From Nostoc calcicola FACHB-3891 (GTDB lineage: Bacteria > Cyanobacteriota > Cyanobacteriia > Cyanobacteriales > Nostocaceae), in NCBI RefSeq assembly GCF_014697355.1, contig NZ_JACJRQ010000054.1:1-47091 (forward strand): 47,091 nt of DNA. The letters run 5' to 3'. Positions 33,052 through 40,632 of this stretch are shown piece by piece. Position 1 is the first letter of the stretch, and each line of letters begins with the position of its first letter. The position numbers and the translations under genes were made by a program. The notes below the pieces were generated by a model. It was not told the origin of the DNA. It made no database searches and was given only the letters and a program-made list of their open reading frames with translations.

Positions 33052-33246
33052 GAGTGCTGAGTTCCGTTAATGGCAAGGGGCGTTTACCCTGTGGGACCCA
33101 CCCTGGGGTATCAACTTTCTCTTAAGAAAAGGATTCCGCCCAGAGGGGGAGTTACTCTTACCAAGTACATCAGTAATGAGTAAACTTATTTACTCAGCAC
33201 TCAGCACGGGCTAAACGCCCCGTTACTGCTAACAGCACTCAGTACT
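33052..33246. repeat. Repeat with long imperfect inverted ends (GGGGCGTTTA type)
   Basis: AGTGCTGAGTTCCGTTAATG then GCAAGGGGCGTTTA at the left pairs with TAAACGCCCCGTTACTGCTA then ACAGCACTCAGTACT at the right, giving about 35-bp inverted ends with several mismatches. The middle includes GGGTGGGTCCCAC-like palindromic stretches. It is probably a non-autonomous element and is non-coding. Confidence 0.55.
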
Positions 33247-33492
33247 GATGAAAAAAGTCTTCAACTCTGTGTTCACCTAGCTCAAGATAACGCTACTCGC
33301 TATCACTCAAAATGCATTTCATTTCTACACCTTTAGCCCCGCCTCAGTCATCTGTATGGTTATTACGAATATATATACATGATTAAGCATCAGTACTTAA
33401 TTTCAGTAGCGATGGAGGACGATCGCTTTGTCAGAGAATAGCAGATCTGAATTCCCCACAGATAGCGTAGCGGTAGCGAGTCCACTAGGGTC

Positions 33493-34335
33493 TTAATTCT
33501 GACTGGTGAATTCTGAATTCTTCTTCAACACCTTAATAAATTTATTTAAAGTTATTTGATATTTGTCTCCAGCTACCCAGAATAAATCGTTATGACTAGC
33601 CTCCTCAATCCACAAAGAAAGCTTTGGTGATGATGCAGCAGCAAACAATTTTTCTCCATGAGAAAAAGGAATAATTTCATCAAGTTTACCATGTACTACT
33701 AATACAGGACAGTTAATATTTTTAATTTTGTCAAGATTCGAGAATTTATCAAAAGGTAAAATCCGAAATGGTACTATTACTTGAAATGCTGAAATAAAAG
33801 TACTTTCAAGGATTAAACCTGCTACTGGTCTTTGGGCTGCTAAATTTACAGCAGAACCACCCCCAACAGAACGCCCCCAAACTATAATTTTTTGTGGTGA
33901 GATTTTTAAGTCTTTTGTCAAGTAGTTGTAGGCACTGTCAATATCCTGATAAGCATTATTTTCTGTTGGGATGCCTTCACTCGTACCATAACCACGATAA
34001 TCGTAAGATAAAACACTAAACCCCCAAGCATGTAATTGCTCTAGAGTTTGTTTGATATTACCTAAATCTTCTGCATTACCGTGAGCATAAAGAATAGTAT
34101 AATCAGCTTGAGGATTAAACAAATATCTAGCAGAAATTTTTGTATTATCATTACTTATAAATTTGATAATTTCCTGACTATCATGATAACTAGATGGTTG
34201 TGGAAGAAAAATCATGCTGTCTGCTCTAAAATAGACATATACAGCAAAAAATATATAAATAAAAAGTATTGATTTCATCAATCTCTGCCAAGTAAAGTCG
34301 CCGATTATTATCTTTATTAATTGTTTTTTCTTCAT
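33493..34335 (-). CDS. Membrane-anchored alpha/beta hydrolase (BEM46/ABHD-like)
   Basis: The 280-residue protein has an N-terminal membrane anchor (about residues 17-36, LMKSILFIYIFFAVYVYFRA) and an alpha/beta hydrolase fold: oxyanion region ILYAHGNAEDLG, nucleophile elbow WGRSVGG (Ser about 153), acid HGKLDEIIPF and His EASHNDLFW. It is a serine esterase/peptidase-like protein with unknown substrate. The last residues NSEFTSQN come from GAATTC-type repeats, so the gene's 3' end is repeat-derived. Upstream is a large polypurine repeat. No operon. Confidence 0.88.
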   Translation of the reverse strand: MKKKQLIKIIIGDFTWQRLMKSILFIYIFFAVYVYFRADSMIFLPQPSSYHDSQEIIKFISNDNTKISARYLFNPQADYTILYAHGNAEDLGNIKQTLEQLHAWGFSVLSYDYRGYGTSEGIPTENNAYQDIDSAYNYLTKDLKISPQKIIVWGRSVGGGSAVNLAAQRPVAGLILESTFISAFQVIVPFRILPFDKFSNLDKIKNINCPVLVVHGKLDEIIPFSHGEKLFAAASSPKLSLWIEEASHNDLFWVAGDKYQITLNKFIKVLKKNSEFTSQN

Positions 34336-34357
34336 ATTTGTTGATAAAATACGTGTA

Positions 34358-34496
34358 TCAATGAAGAAGGGGAAGGGGAAAAGGGGAAAGGGGAAAGGTT
34401 AAATTTATCCCTTTACCCTTTACCCTTTAACCTTTACCCCTGTTTTTAATTCTTACCCTTTTCCCCTTACCCTTTCCCCTTTCCCCCTTCTCGGTA
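34358..34496. repeat. Polypurine/polypyrimidine fold-back repeat (inverted copy)
   Basis: GGGGAAAGGTTAAATTTATC followed by CCCTTTACCCTTTACCC, TTTTTAATTC and more CCCTTTCCCC units. This is the complement of the 21655-21833 block. It lies upstream of the alpha/beta hydrolase gene. Confidence 0.7.
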
Positions 34497-34905
34497 AGTA
34501 TCAACTAGCTGAATATAGTTTGATATTTATTTAGCAATCACAAAAGAAAGAAATTTTATCAAAATACATACTACAAGAGAGCCGATAACTCGTTATTTAC
34601 ATCTTTCCCTATTCTTGAGTCAGGGTAACGGATGTGGTATAAAATAGCGATTGAGATCGGATAGGCGATCGCATTGCCTGAACTATGCACAAATATTTCG
34701 GCTCCTAGAGGTCATCTGCCGTGTTTAGAGTAGTAAGGGCAGGGCGTCAAAGAAGATATTACTGATTTTGTCACGTAATTTAGAAAAACATTAGTCTGCT
34801 TGCATTCAAGGTAGGCACCCACCCCATTCACCTGAACTTGAAACATAAAACTTAAAATATGTTTATTATCCTTTAAAATCATTTGCAGAGATTTAGGTAC
34901 GACAT
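34497..34905. other. Spacer without a gene
   Basis: This is a divergent spacer between the alpha/beta hydrolase and the fasciclin gene. HIP1-like GGCGATCGCA occurs near 34662. No repeat family or RNA was recognised. It probably holds the fasciclin promoter. Confidence 0.4.
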
Positions 34906-35307
34906 ATGGCTGATATTGTTGATATTGCTGTTAATGCTGAGTCTTTCAAAACACTAGTAGCGGCTGTACAAGCTGCTGGTTTAGTAGAAACATTAAAAAG
35001 TCCCGGGCCTTTCACCGTCTTTGCTCCCAATGACGATGCTTTTGCCAAGTTACCACCCGGAACTATTCAAACTCTGTTACAAAATATTCCTCAGCTAACG
35101 CGGATTTTAAAATATCATGTTGTTTCGGGAAAGCTGTTGCAGACAGATTTGGCACAAATCGGTACGGTGAATTCTGTGGAAGGTTCACCCATTAAAATTA
35201 GTTCTTCTGATGGCTTTGAAGTGAAAAATGCCACAGTTTTGGCAGCAAATATCGAAGCTGATAATGGTGTGATTCACGTTATTGATACAGTGATTTTGCC
35301 CGGTTAA
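34906..35307 (+). CDS. Fasciclin (FAS1) domain protein
   Basis: The 133-residue protein is a single FAS1 domain: DIVDIAVNAESFKTLVAAVQ, the H1-type block GPFTVFAPNDDAFAKLP, the YH motif ILKYHVVSGKLL and the H2-type block NGVIHVIDTVILPG. It has no signal peptide in this frame, as in other short cyanobacterial FAS1 proteins, although many family members are secreted adhesion proteins. It is complete by length. A terminator-like hairpin follows the stop by eight bases, so it is transcribed alone. Confidence 0.93.
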   Translation: MADIVDIAVNAESFKTLVAAVQAAGLVETLKSPGPFTVFAPNDDAFAKLPPGTIQTLLQNIPQLTRILKYHVVSGKLLQTDLAQIGTVNSVEGSPIKISSSDGFEVKNATVLAANIEADNGVIHVIDTVILPG

Positions 35308-35314
35308 TTCAGTC

Positions 35315-35335
35315 AGGGTGGGCGTTTCCCACCCT
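35315..35335 (+). terminator. Terminator-like hairpin after the fasciclin gene
   Basis: The stem AGGGTGGG / CCCACCCT has a CGTTT loop, followed by AT-rich sequence with short T stretches. It starts eight bases after the stop codon. Confidence 0.6.
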
Positions 35336-35630
35336 AATATCATTTTAGATTTTAGATTTTAGATTTTGGATTTTGAGTTGTCAGACAATTATTGTTGCAT
35401 AACCTTTTGAGCAATCCATCTGTCGCAATCTTTTTTGATATTGGTATAAATTATCCAAAATTTTTAGTACTCATTAGGATTAACTATTGTTACTATAAGA
35501 AATTAATTTAATTATTTAAATTATGTTAAATTTTCAATTTTCATACTCTCGATATATGCTAAGGTAGATTTCATTATTTAGAAATAAGTTACATTATATA
35601 TAGGTTGCTAACACTATCCCCAGGATCTGA
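35336..35630. repeat. ATTTTAG heptamer repeats and AT-rich spacer
   Basis: ATTTTAG units repeat in tandem at about 35342-35372 (STRR type). The rest is AT-rich, with no gene seen; it probably contains the promoter of the next gene. Confidence 0.5.
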
Positions 35631-35966
35631 ATGTTCGATTTCAACACCCTAGCTGAATTCTCTCGCGCCAACTGCGTGACTATTTGTGCATTTCTTGTAC
35701 CAGCAAATTTGTTGGTGACAATTTTAACAATGGTTTTGACAGTGCTACGTCGCCCATCACATCAAATCTGGCAGTCTGCGGGAATTGCTAGCTTTTTCGC
35801 TTCCGTGATGATTTTGCACGTATATACTTGGTTTATGGTTGGCGTGGTGATGCCTCCTACATATATCTTGATGTCCCTAGCAATCACCTGTTTGGTGATT
35901 AATTCCGCAGCAATTATTTTTCACAGACGCTACGCTAACATCCCCAGTCTTTCTAACAACGTCTAA
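35631..35966 (+). CDS. Small three-helix membrane protein of unknown function
   Basis: The 111-residue protein has three hydrophobic segments (about residues 16-38, 48-70, 75-95): NCVTICAFLVPANLLVTILT, IASFFASVMILHVYTWFMVG and PTYILMSLAITCLVINSAAI. I do not recognise a named family; similar small hydrophobic proteins are common in Nostocales. The C-terminal codons (RRYANIP) lie over a GACGCTACGCTAAC motif that is also an interspersed repeat. The start is ATG, and the gene lies alone before a heptamer array. Confidence 0.65.
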   Translation: MFDFNTLAEFSRANCVTICAFLVPANLLVTILTMVLTVLRRPSHQIWQSAGIASFFASVMILHVYTWFMVGVVMPPTYILMSLAITCLVINSAAIIFHRRYANIPSLSNNV

Positions 35967-36005
35967 TATTTTTTGTCATTTGTCATTTGTGCGTTGTGCT
36001 TTGTT

Positions 36006-36060
36006 AAAAAAATGATGACTAATGACTAATGACCAATGACTAACGAATGACTAATGACTA
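36006..36060. repeat. AATGACT heptamer array forming a start codon
   Basis: At least five AATGACT/AATGACC units run up to 36060. The last unit supplies ATG ACT, the first two codons of the next gene. The same units occur before the SsuD-like gene (26990-27030). Confidence 0.75.
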
Positions 36061-36470
36061 AACCGATTGTTTGGGTAAATGGAGACTGCCTCAGTCCATA
36101 TAATCCCGCATTACAAGAATACCCTGATGCTCCCGCTATTTGGGTTTGGGACGAGACTTTGATAGAGGAATGGCAACTCAGTCTGAAACGCTTGACGTTT
36201 ATTTACGAATGTTTGCTAGAGTTACCTGTTGTCATCCGTCGTGGGGATGTGGTACAAGAGATTTTGGCTTTTGCTGAAGAAAACAAAGCAGACTTAGTGG
36301 TGACAGTGGATAGTCCGAGTCCTCGGTTTGATGATATCTGCAATCAAATTGAGCGTTCCATAAAAGTGGAAGTGCTAGAGGTGGAACCATTTTTTGATTA
36401 TGATGGCTATATTGATTTGAAACGGTTTTCTCGCTATTGGAAAGTGGCTCAAAATTATGTTTTTGAGTAG
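36054..36470 (+). CDS. Stand-alone photolyase N-terminal (alpha/beta) domain-like protein
   Basis: The 138-residue protein resembles the N-terminal Rossmann-like domain of DNA photolyases/cryptochromes: IVWVNGDCLSPYNPAL (cf. WFR.DLR..DNPAL), PAIWVWDETL, LKRLTFIYECLLELPVVIRR, GDVVQEILAFAEENKADLVV and TVDSPSPRFDDI. The FAD-binding helical domain is absent, so it cannot be a photolyase; it may be an antenna-like or interaction protein. Its ATG is part of a heptamer repeat array and has no Shine-Dalgarno sequence. The assignment rests on visual motif likeness. Confidence 0.6.
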   Translation: MTKPIVWVNGDCLSPYNPALQEYPDAPAIWVWDETLIEEWQLSLKRLTFIYECLLELPVVIRRGDVVQEILAFAEENKADLVVTVDSPSPRFDDICNQIERSIKVEVLEVEPFFDYDGYIDLKRFSRYWKVAQNYVFE

Positions 36471-36794
36471 GTTAGTTGTAAAATTGTGATGATTGGCGAT
36501 CGCTAAAAGCTTACACTATTTTGAATTTTTTTGGGTTGCGAGTGAATCAATCTCTCGCAATCATTTTTAATATTGGTATTAGATTCCCGACTTATAGCGA
36601 TTTTCATTTGAATGAGGTCGCAGCTTTTGCGACTCGGAAATCTGTTATGGTACTCCTGATTGCGTAAAAAAACTGATTCCCTATTTCCTACTTCCGTACA
36701 GATGCGATTAATCGTGTCTCTGCCCGCCTACACAAATCAGGTTGATGCAAAATATGAAGTCTTCAACTTACTGACGCTCTTATCATGCTAAATT
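36471..36794. other. Spacer before the cobalamin riboswitch
   Basis: It contains interspersed repeat fragments (GCGTAAAAAAA with CTGATTCCCTATTTCCTAC near 36661-36691; GATGCGATTAATCGTGTCTC near 36705-36722). No gene is seen. It should contain the promoter of the cob genes. Confidence 0.4.
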
Positions 36795-36877
36795 ACTAAA
36801 ACTTGGGGTTGGGAAACTCCGGTGAAATTCCGGGACTGTGCCGCAACTGTGATGGGATTGCCTAAGTCAGAATGCCA
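36795..36877 (+). promoter_or_regulatory. Cobalamin riboswitch aptamer
   Basis: GGGAAACTCCGGTGAAATTC then CGGGACTG, the B12 box GCCGCAACTGTG (36840-36851) and the closing AAGTCAGAATGCC match the cobalamin aptamer core in order and spacing. Precorrin-3B synthase follows. The upstream pairing arm was not resolved, so the 5' boundary is approximate. Confidence 0.88.
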
Positions 36878-36912
36878 ATTCTCAGGATGTCCTCAAGACA
36901 CAATCACCGTCT

Positions 36913-36939
36913 ACTCCCTGCGTTGCACGGGGAAGGAGT
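36913..36939 (+). promoter_or_regulatory. Shine-Dalgarno-sequestering hairpin (riboswitch expression platform)
   Basis: ACTCC (36913-36917) can pair with GGAGT (36935-36939), and the adjacent CCC with GGGG, burying GGAAGGAG (36931-36938). That sequence is a strong ribosome site 8 bases before an in-frame TTG (36947). This fits translational repression when the upstream aptamer binds cobalamin. The fold was found by eye. Confidence 0.55.
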
Positions 36940-36946
36940 TCTAAAT

Positions 36947-38383
36947 TTGCTTTCTGGATTTGCCACTTGTCCTGGCTTGTTTTATGCTACACCCGCTGAG
37001 GATGGTATACTATCTCGCATGAGAATCCCTGGTGGGATTATTAATAGTCAACAGTGCCGCGCCATCGCAGATATAGCAGACCAGTATGGGGGCGGTTATG
37101 TCGATGTAACTAATCGAGCTAATTTGCAAATCCGCGAAATTCGCAGTTCGATCGATTCTCAAGTTCTCCAGCACCTACAAAATATCGGAATCGGTTCTTG
37201 TAATACCGATGTAGACCACATCCGCAACATTATGACCAGCCCAACTGCTGGTATCGATCGCCAAGAATTAATTGACACTCGTCCTTTTGTCCAAGCATGG
37301 GATAATTATATTACTGCACATCCGGCGTTGTCGGGACTTTCGGCAAAATTTAGCGTTTGCTTTGATGGTGGTGGGATAGTCCAAGTGCGCGATCGCCTAA
37401 ATGATATCCTATTTGCTGCTGTCTTAGTTAATGGTGATGTTTACTTTCGCCTCCATCTGAGTGCAGGCGCGAAAGGACAACCACCCAGCGACATGAAAAT
37501 TTTGTTACCACCAGATGATTGTTTAAGCGTCTTGGCAGCTTTGACAGATGTCTATCTGAATCACACTAATATTAATGATAAGCGTCGGCTACGTTTGAGA
37601 GATTTATTAAATACTTTGGGTTGTGAAAATTATCTTCAGGAAGTTCAGCAACGTCTACCTTTTCCTCTTTCCCCCAGTGAAACCTGCCCAGTTGCAGAGA
37701 AAATAGATACTAAATATCAGCATATTGGCATCCATCCCCAACGCCAGAAAGGATTATTTTACATTGGTGTCGTCTTACCTCTTGGACGAGTAGAGAGTAG
37801 ACAAATGCGGGGTTTAGCAGATTTAGCAGCAAAATATGGCAATGGAACTCTCAGGTTAACCCCCTGGCAGAACTTACTCCTAACAGATATTCCTCAAGAA
37901 CAGCTTACCGATGTCCAAAATCAAATTACTCTCTTAGAATTAGATTCCTCACCAACCAACACCAAAAGTGCGTTAGTAGCCTGTTCTGGCAACAAAGGTT
38001 GTGCCGCTTCTGCCACCGACACCAAAAGTCACGCCTTGGCATTGGCAGAATATCTGGAAACTCGCGTCACTCTCGAACACCCAATTAATATCCACTTTAC
38101 CGGCTGCCAAAAATCCTGCGCCCAACATAGCCAAAGTGACATCACCCTACTCGGTGTCAACCTCGAGGCAGACAGTCAAACAGTCGAAGCATATCACATT
38201 TATCTTGGCGACAGCAACAACAGCCAGAAATTCGGTCGAGAACTATACCAATACGTCACCTTCCCCGAACTACCTGCATTAATAGAACAAATACTACAAA
38301 TGTATAAAATTAACCGCCAAAACTCCCATGAATCCTTCCAAGAATTTGCCAATCGACAATTAACCCAGCCCAACCCCATCTAA
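36947..38383 (+). CDS. cobG: Precorrin-3B synthase (CobG)
   Basis: CobG is a nitrite/sulfite-reductase-like oxygenase that converts precorrin-3A to precorrin-3B in aerobic B12 synthesis. Visible features are FATCPGLFYATPAEDGILSR at the N-terminus, two ferredoxin-like/substrate repeats (RIPGGIINSQQ and MRGLADLAAKYGNGTLRLTP) and the 4Fe-4S/sirohaem-type motif C-X5-C (CSGNKGC, about residues 345-351) plus C-X3-C (CQKSC, about 386-390). About 479 residues result if TTG 36947 is used; it has a good Shine-Dalgarno sequence and the conserved region starts just after it. ATG 36872 or 36887 would extend into the riboswitch. First gene of cobG-cobH-cobI. Confidence 0.9.
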   Translation: MLSGFATCPGLFYATPAEDGILSRMRIPGGIINSQQCRAIADIADQYGGGYVDVTNRANLQIREIRSSIDSQVLQHLQNIGIGSCNTDVDHIRNIMTSPTAGIDRQELIDTRPFVQAWDNYITAHPALSGLSAKFSVCFDGGGIVQVRDRLNDILFAAVLVNGDVYFRLHLSAGAKGQPPSDMKILLPPDDCLSVLAALTDVYLNHTNINDKRRLRLRDLLNTLGCENYLQEVQQRLPFPLSPSETCPVAEKIDTKYQHIGIHPQRQKGLFYIGVVLPLGRVESRQMRGLADLAAKYGNGTLRLTPWQNLLLTDIPQEQLTDVQNQITLLELDSSPTNTKSALVACSGNKGCAASATDTKSHALALAEYLETRVTLEHPINIHFTGCQKSCAQHSQSDITLLGVNLEADSQTVEAYHIYLGDSNNSQKFGRELYQYVTFPELPALIEQILQMYKINRQNSHESFQEFANRQLTQPNPI

Positions 38384-38529
38384 CTCTCTCTCTCCCTCTC
38401 TCTGCGCGGCAGTCGCTCATGGGGGAAACCCCCAAGACCGCGCTGCCTTGCCTCTGCGTCTCTGCGTGAGAAAAAAACATCCATCACTCCCCACCAATCC
38501 AAAATCCCAAATCTAAAATCCCAAATTCA
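38384..38529. repeat. Intra-operon repeats between cobG and cobH
   Basis: CTCTGCG-type units, a hairpin GGGGGAAACCCCC with outer GCGCGGCAG/CGCGCTGCC arms, and TCCCAAATCTAAAATCCCAA heptamers. The cobH ATG has no Shine-Dalgarno sequence because the heptamers reach it. Confidence 0.6.
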
Positions 38530-39156
38530 ATGCCCGACTACATCCGAGACGCCGACGAAATTTACCGCAATTCCTTTGCCATCATCCGCTCAGAAGCCAA
38601 CCTAGATGCGCTGCCCCGAGATGTAGCAAAAGTTGCAGTACGTCTCATTCATGCCTGTGGAATGACGGATATTGTCACAGACTTGGGATATTCACCAACA
38701 GCAGTACAATCCGCAAGAACAGCACTAGCAGCAGGAGCAACCATTCTCTGCGATTGCCGGATGGTTGCTGATGGCGTGACTAGGCGACGCTTATCTGCAA
38801 ACAATCAAGTTATTTGCACACTTAACAATCCTGAAGTACCAGATATTGCCAAAAGTCTTGGTACTACAAGGTCGGCAGCAGCTTTAGAATTATGGCGATC
38901 GCACCTCCAAAACGCAGTAGTAGCAATTGGCAATGCCCCCACCGCCCTATTTAGGCTATTAGAAATGCTCGACGAAGGAGCGCCCAAACCTGCTATAATA
39001 TTAGGCTTTCCGGTAGGCTTTGTCGGTGCAGCCGAATCGAAAGCCGCATTGGCAGCAGACAGCAGGAATGTACCATTTTTAACATTACATGGTCGGCGCG
39101 GTGGTAGTGCGATCGCCGCCGCCGCAGTTAACGCCTTGGCAACGGAGGAAGAATAA
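38530..39156 (+). CDS. cobH: Precorrin-8X methylmutase (CobH/CbiC)
   Basis: The 208-residue protein is of the usual CobH/CbiC length. It starts PDYIRDADEIYRNSFAIIRS and contains the catalytic-His segment VRLIHACGMTDI (substrate tautomerisation by 1,5-methyl shift), then ILCDCRMVADGVTR and the conserved PAIILGFPVGFVGAAESKAA. It converts precorrin-8X to hydrogenobyrinate. It overlaps cobI by one base (TAATG), so the two are translationally coupled. The upstream gap to cobG is filled with repeats, but same-strand order supports one operon under the riboswitch. Confidence 0.95.
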   Translation: MPDYIRDADEIYRNSFAIIRSEANLDALPRDVAKVAVRLIHACGMTDIVTDLGYSPTAVQSARTALAAGATILCDCRMVADGVTRRRLSANNQVICTLNNPEVPDIAKSLGTTRSAAALELWRSHLQNAVVAIGNAPTALFRLLEMLDEGAPKPAIILGFPVGFVGAAESKAALAADSRNVPFLTLHGRRGGSAIAAAAVNALATEEE

Positions 39157-39860
39157 TGAATACCAAAGGTCGTCTTTATGGAATTGGTGTCGGCCCAGGC
39201 GATCCAGAATTATTGACCCTCAAGGCGCTGCGGCTACTACGTGCGGCTCCTGTGGTAGCCTATCAATCAGCCACAGATAAAGAGAGTATTGCTAGAGCGA
39301 TCGTCGCGCAATATCTGACTGGGGATCAAATCGAAGTATCATATCATCTTCCCCGCGCTTTGGAACCAGAAAAAGCCAAATCAATTTACGACAAAGAAGT
39401 TGAACCAATCGCCGCTCATTTAGCAGCAGGTCGAGATGTCGTGGTGCTGTGTGAGGGTGACCCCTTTTTCTATGGCTCCTTCATGTACGTGTTCACGCGA
39501 TTATGTGACGAATACCAAACAGAAGTTGTCCCTGGAGTTTCCTCACTGATGGCTTGTCCAGTAGCCTTGGGTGTACCTTTCACTTACTACAATGATATTC
39601 TCACAGTCCTACCTGCTCCACTCCCAGCAGAAGAACTGACTACACAACTGTTGATGACCGATGCAGCTGCAATTATGAAACTAGGTCGTCACTTTACCAA
39701 AGTGCGGGACATCCTGCATAAATTAGGGCTAGCATCGCGGGCAAGATATATTGAGCGGGCAACAAGGACACAGCAACGCATCCTACCCTTAGATGAAGTT
39801 GATCCCTCAGAAGTACCGTATTTCGCAATGATTGTGATCCCAACCAAAAATCGACTATAA
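39156..39860 (+). CDS. cobI: Precorrin-2 C20-methyltransferase (CobI/CbiL)
   Basis: The 234-residue SAM-dependent tetrapyrrole methylase has GIGVGPGDPELLTLKALR (glycine-rich SAM loop), VVLCEGDPFFYGSFMYVFTR and VVPGVSSLMACPVALGVPF, the standard motifs of CobI/CbiL. It methylates C20 of precorrin-2 to give precorrin-3A, the substrate step before CobG. GGAGGAAG lies before the ATG, which overlaps the cobH stop. Full family length, with no lesions. Confidence 0.95.
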   Translation: MNTKGRLYGIGVGPGDPELLTLKALRLLRAAPVVAYQSATDKESIARAIVAQYLTGDQIEVSYHLPRALEPEKAKSIYDKEVEPIAAHLAAGRDVVVLCEGDPFFYGSFMYVFTRLCDEYQTEVVPGVSSLMACPVALGVPFTYYNDILTVLPAPLPAEELTTQLLMTDAAAIMKLGRHFTKVRDILHKLGLASRARYIERATRTQQRILPLDEVDPSEVPYFAMIVIPTKNRL

Positions 39861-39906
39861 ACCAATACGCTTGGGATAAGACTAAAACCTTTATCCTACG
39901 AACAAT

Positions 39907-39935
39907 GTAGAGACGTTGCAATGCAACGTCTCTAC
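39907..39935. repeat. 29-nt palindrome (GTAGAGACGTTGCA arms)
   Basis: GTAGAGACGTTGCA-A-TGCAACGTCTCTAC follows the cobI stop by 47 bp and belongs to the GAGACGC palindrome family. It could act as a weak terminator; TAATTTTC follows. Confidence 0.65.
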
Positions 39936-40002
39936 TAATTTTCTCAAGATGACTAACCTATCATTTAGACTTTACCATAAAGAAATACTTCAATAAAATT
40001 TG

Positions 40003-40329
40003 ATGGCTCCTAATAGCACCTCCACTCCTGACACGATCGCTGCTGGCTTTCATGCCCTGTCTGACCCCCTACGGATTCAGGTCTTAGAACTACTGCGCTC
40101 TCAAGAACTATGTGTGTGTGACCTGTGCGAGCACTTGGGAACCACTCAGTCCAAACTGTCTTTTCACCTCAAAACCCTGAAAGAAGCTGGTTTAGTTCGC
40201 CCTCGTCAAGAAGGGCGCTGGATTTACTACAGCCTCAATCTGGCACAGTTTGTTGCCCTAGAGCAGTATCTAGCAGAATTCCGCCGCTTTAGCCCAATAT
40301 TACCGATTCGCCCCCCCTGCGAAACTTAA
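40003..40329 (+). CDS. arsR: ArsR-family metal-responsive repressor
   Basis: The 108-residue winged-helix protein carries HALSDPLRIQVLELLRSQEL, the ArsR-type metalloid site ELCVCDLCEHLG in the DNA-binding helix region (Cys pair spaced C-V-C with a further Cys), QSKLSFHLKTLKEAGLVRP and REGRWIYYSL-like wing residues (QEGRWIYYSL). It probably releases its operator on binding arsenite or antimonite. No arsenic transporter or reductase is within the window on either side, so its targets lie elsewhere. TTG 40000 precedes the ATG but ATG 40003 is more likely. Confidence 0.9.
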   Translation: MAPNSTSTPDTIAAGFHALSDPLRIQVLELLRSQELCVCDLCEHLGTTQSKLSFHLKTLKEAGLVRPRQEGRWIYYSLNLAQFVALEQYLAEFRRFSPILPIRPPCET

Positions 40330-40632
40330 AAATGCATCAATTTTTTTTGTAATGTTTTGTTTCCTTCTGGCTTTATAGGTATTGACAAATCAATTTTTTT
40401 TGAAATTACTAAATTGATTGAGTCGGTCAGTAAAGAAATTACATCTGTTGAATAAACATCGCAACTTGAAATCAGCGTAGAAGAATTTTGCGGAGCTAGA
40501 GACGCTCCGCTTGCAGTTGATTAATTTAACCAAGGATTTTTGTTGTTTGACCTTTAAAACCAGCCCAAAGCCTATTCCCAAGACTCGTAAATTAGCGTTC
40601 GCCTAGCGTGTCCTTTAGGGCAAGGTATTGCT
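40330..40632. other. Spacer without a supported gene
   Basis: This lies between convergent arsR and the PHP gene. It has AT-rich sequence, the repeat fragment GCGTTCGCCTAGCGTGTCCT (40596-40615) and a short GGAGCTAGAGACGCTCCGC-like palindrome near 40490. A 63-codon open frame on the minus strand shows no family likeness and is not called. Confidence 0.45.

Noticed and set aside
36872..36946. Longer cobG start at ATG 36872 or 36887
   Set aside because: 36872 lies in the riboswitch aptamer, neither has a Shine-Dalgarno sequence, and TTG 36947 has a strong one just before the conserved region. Not fully excluded.
40390..40581. 63-codon minus-strand frame between arsR and the PHP gene
   Set aside because: No recognisable motif or start signal, AT-rich composition, and partly over repeat fragments.
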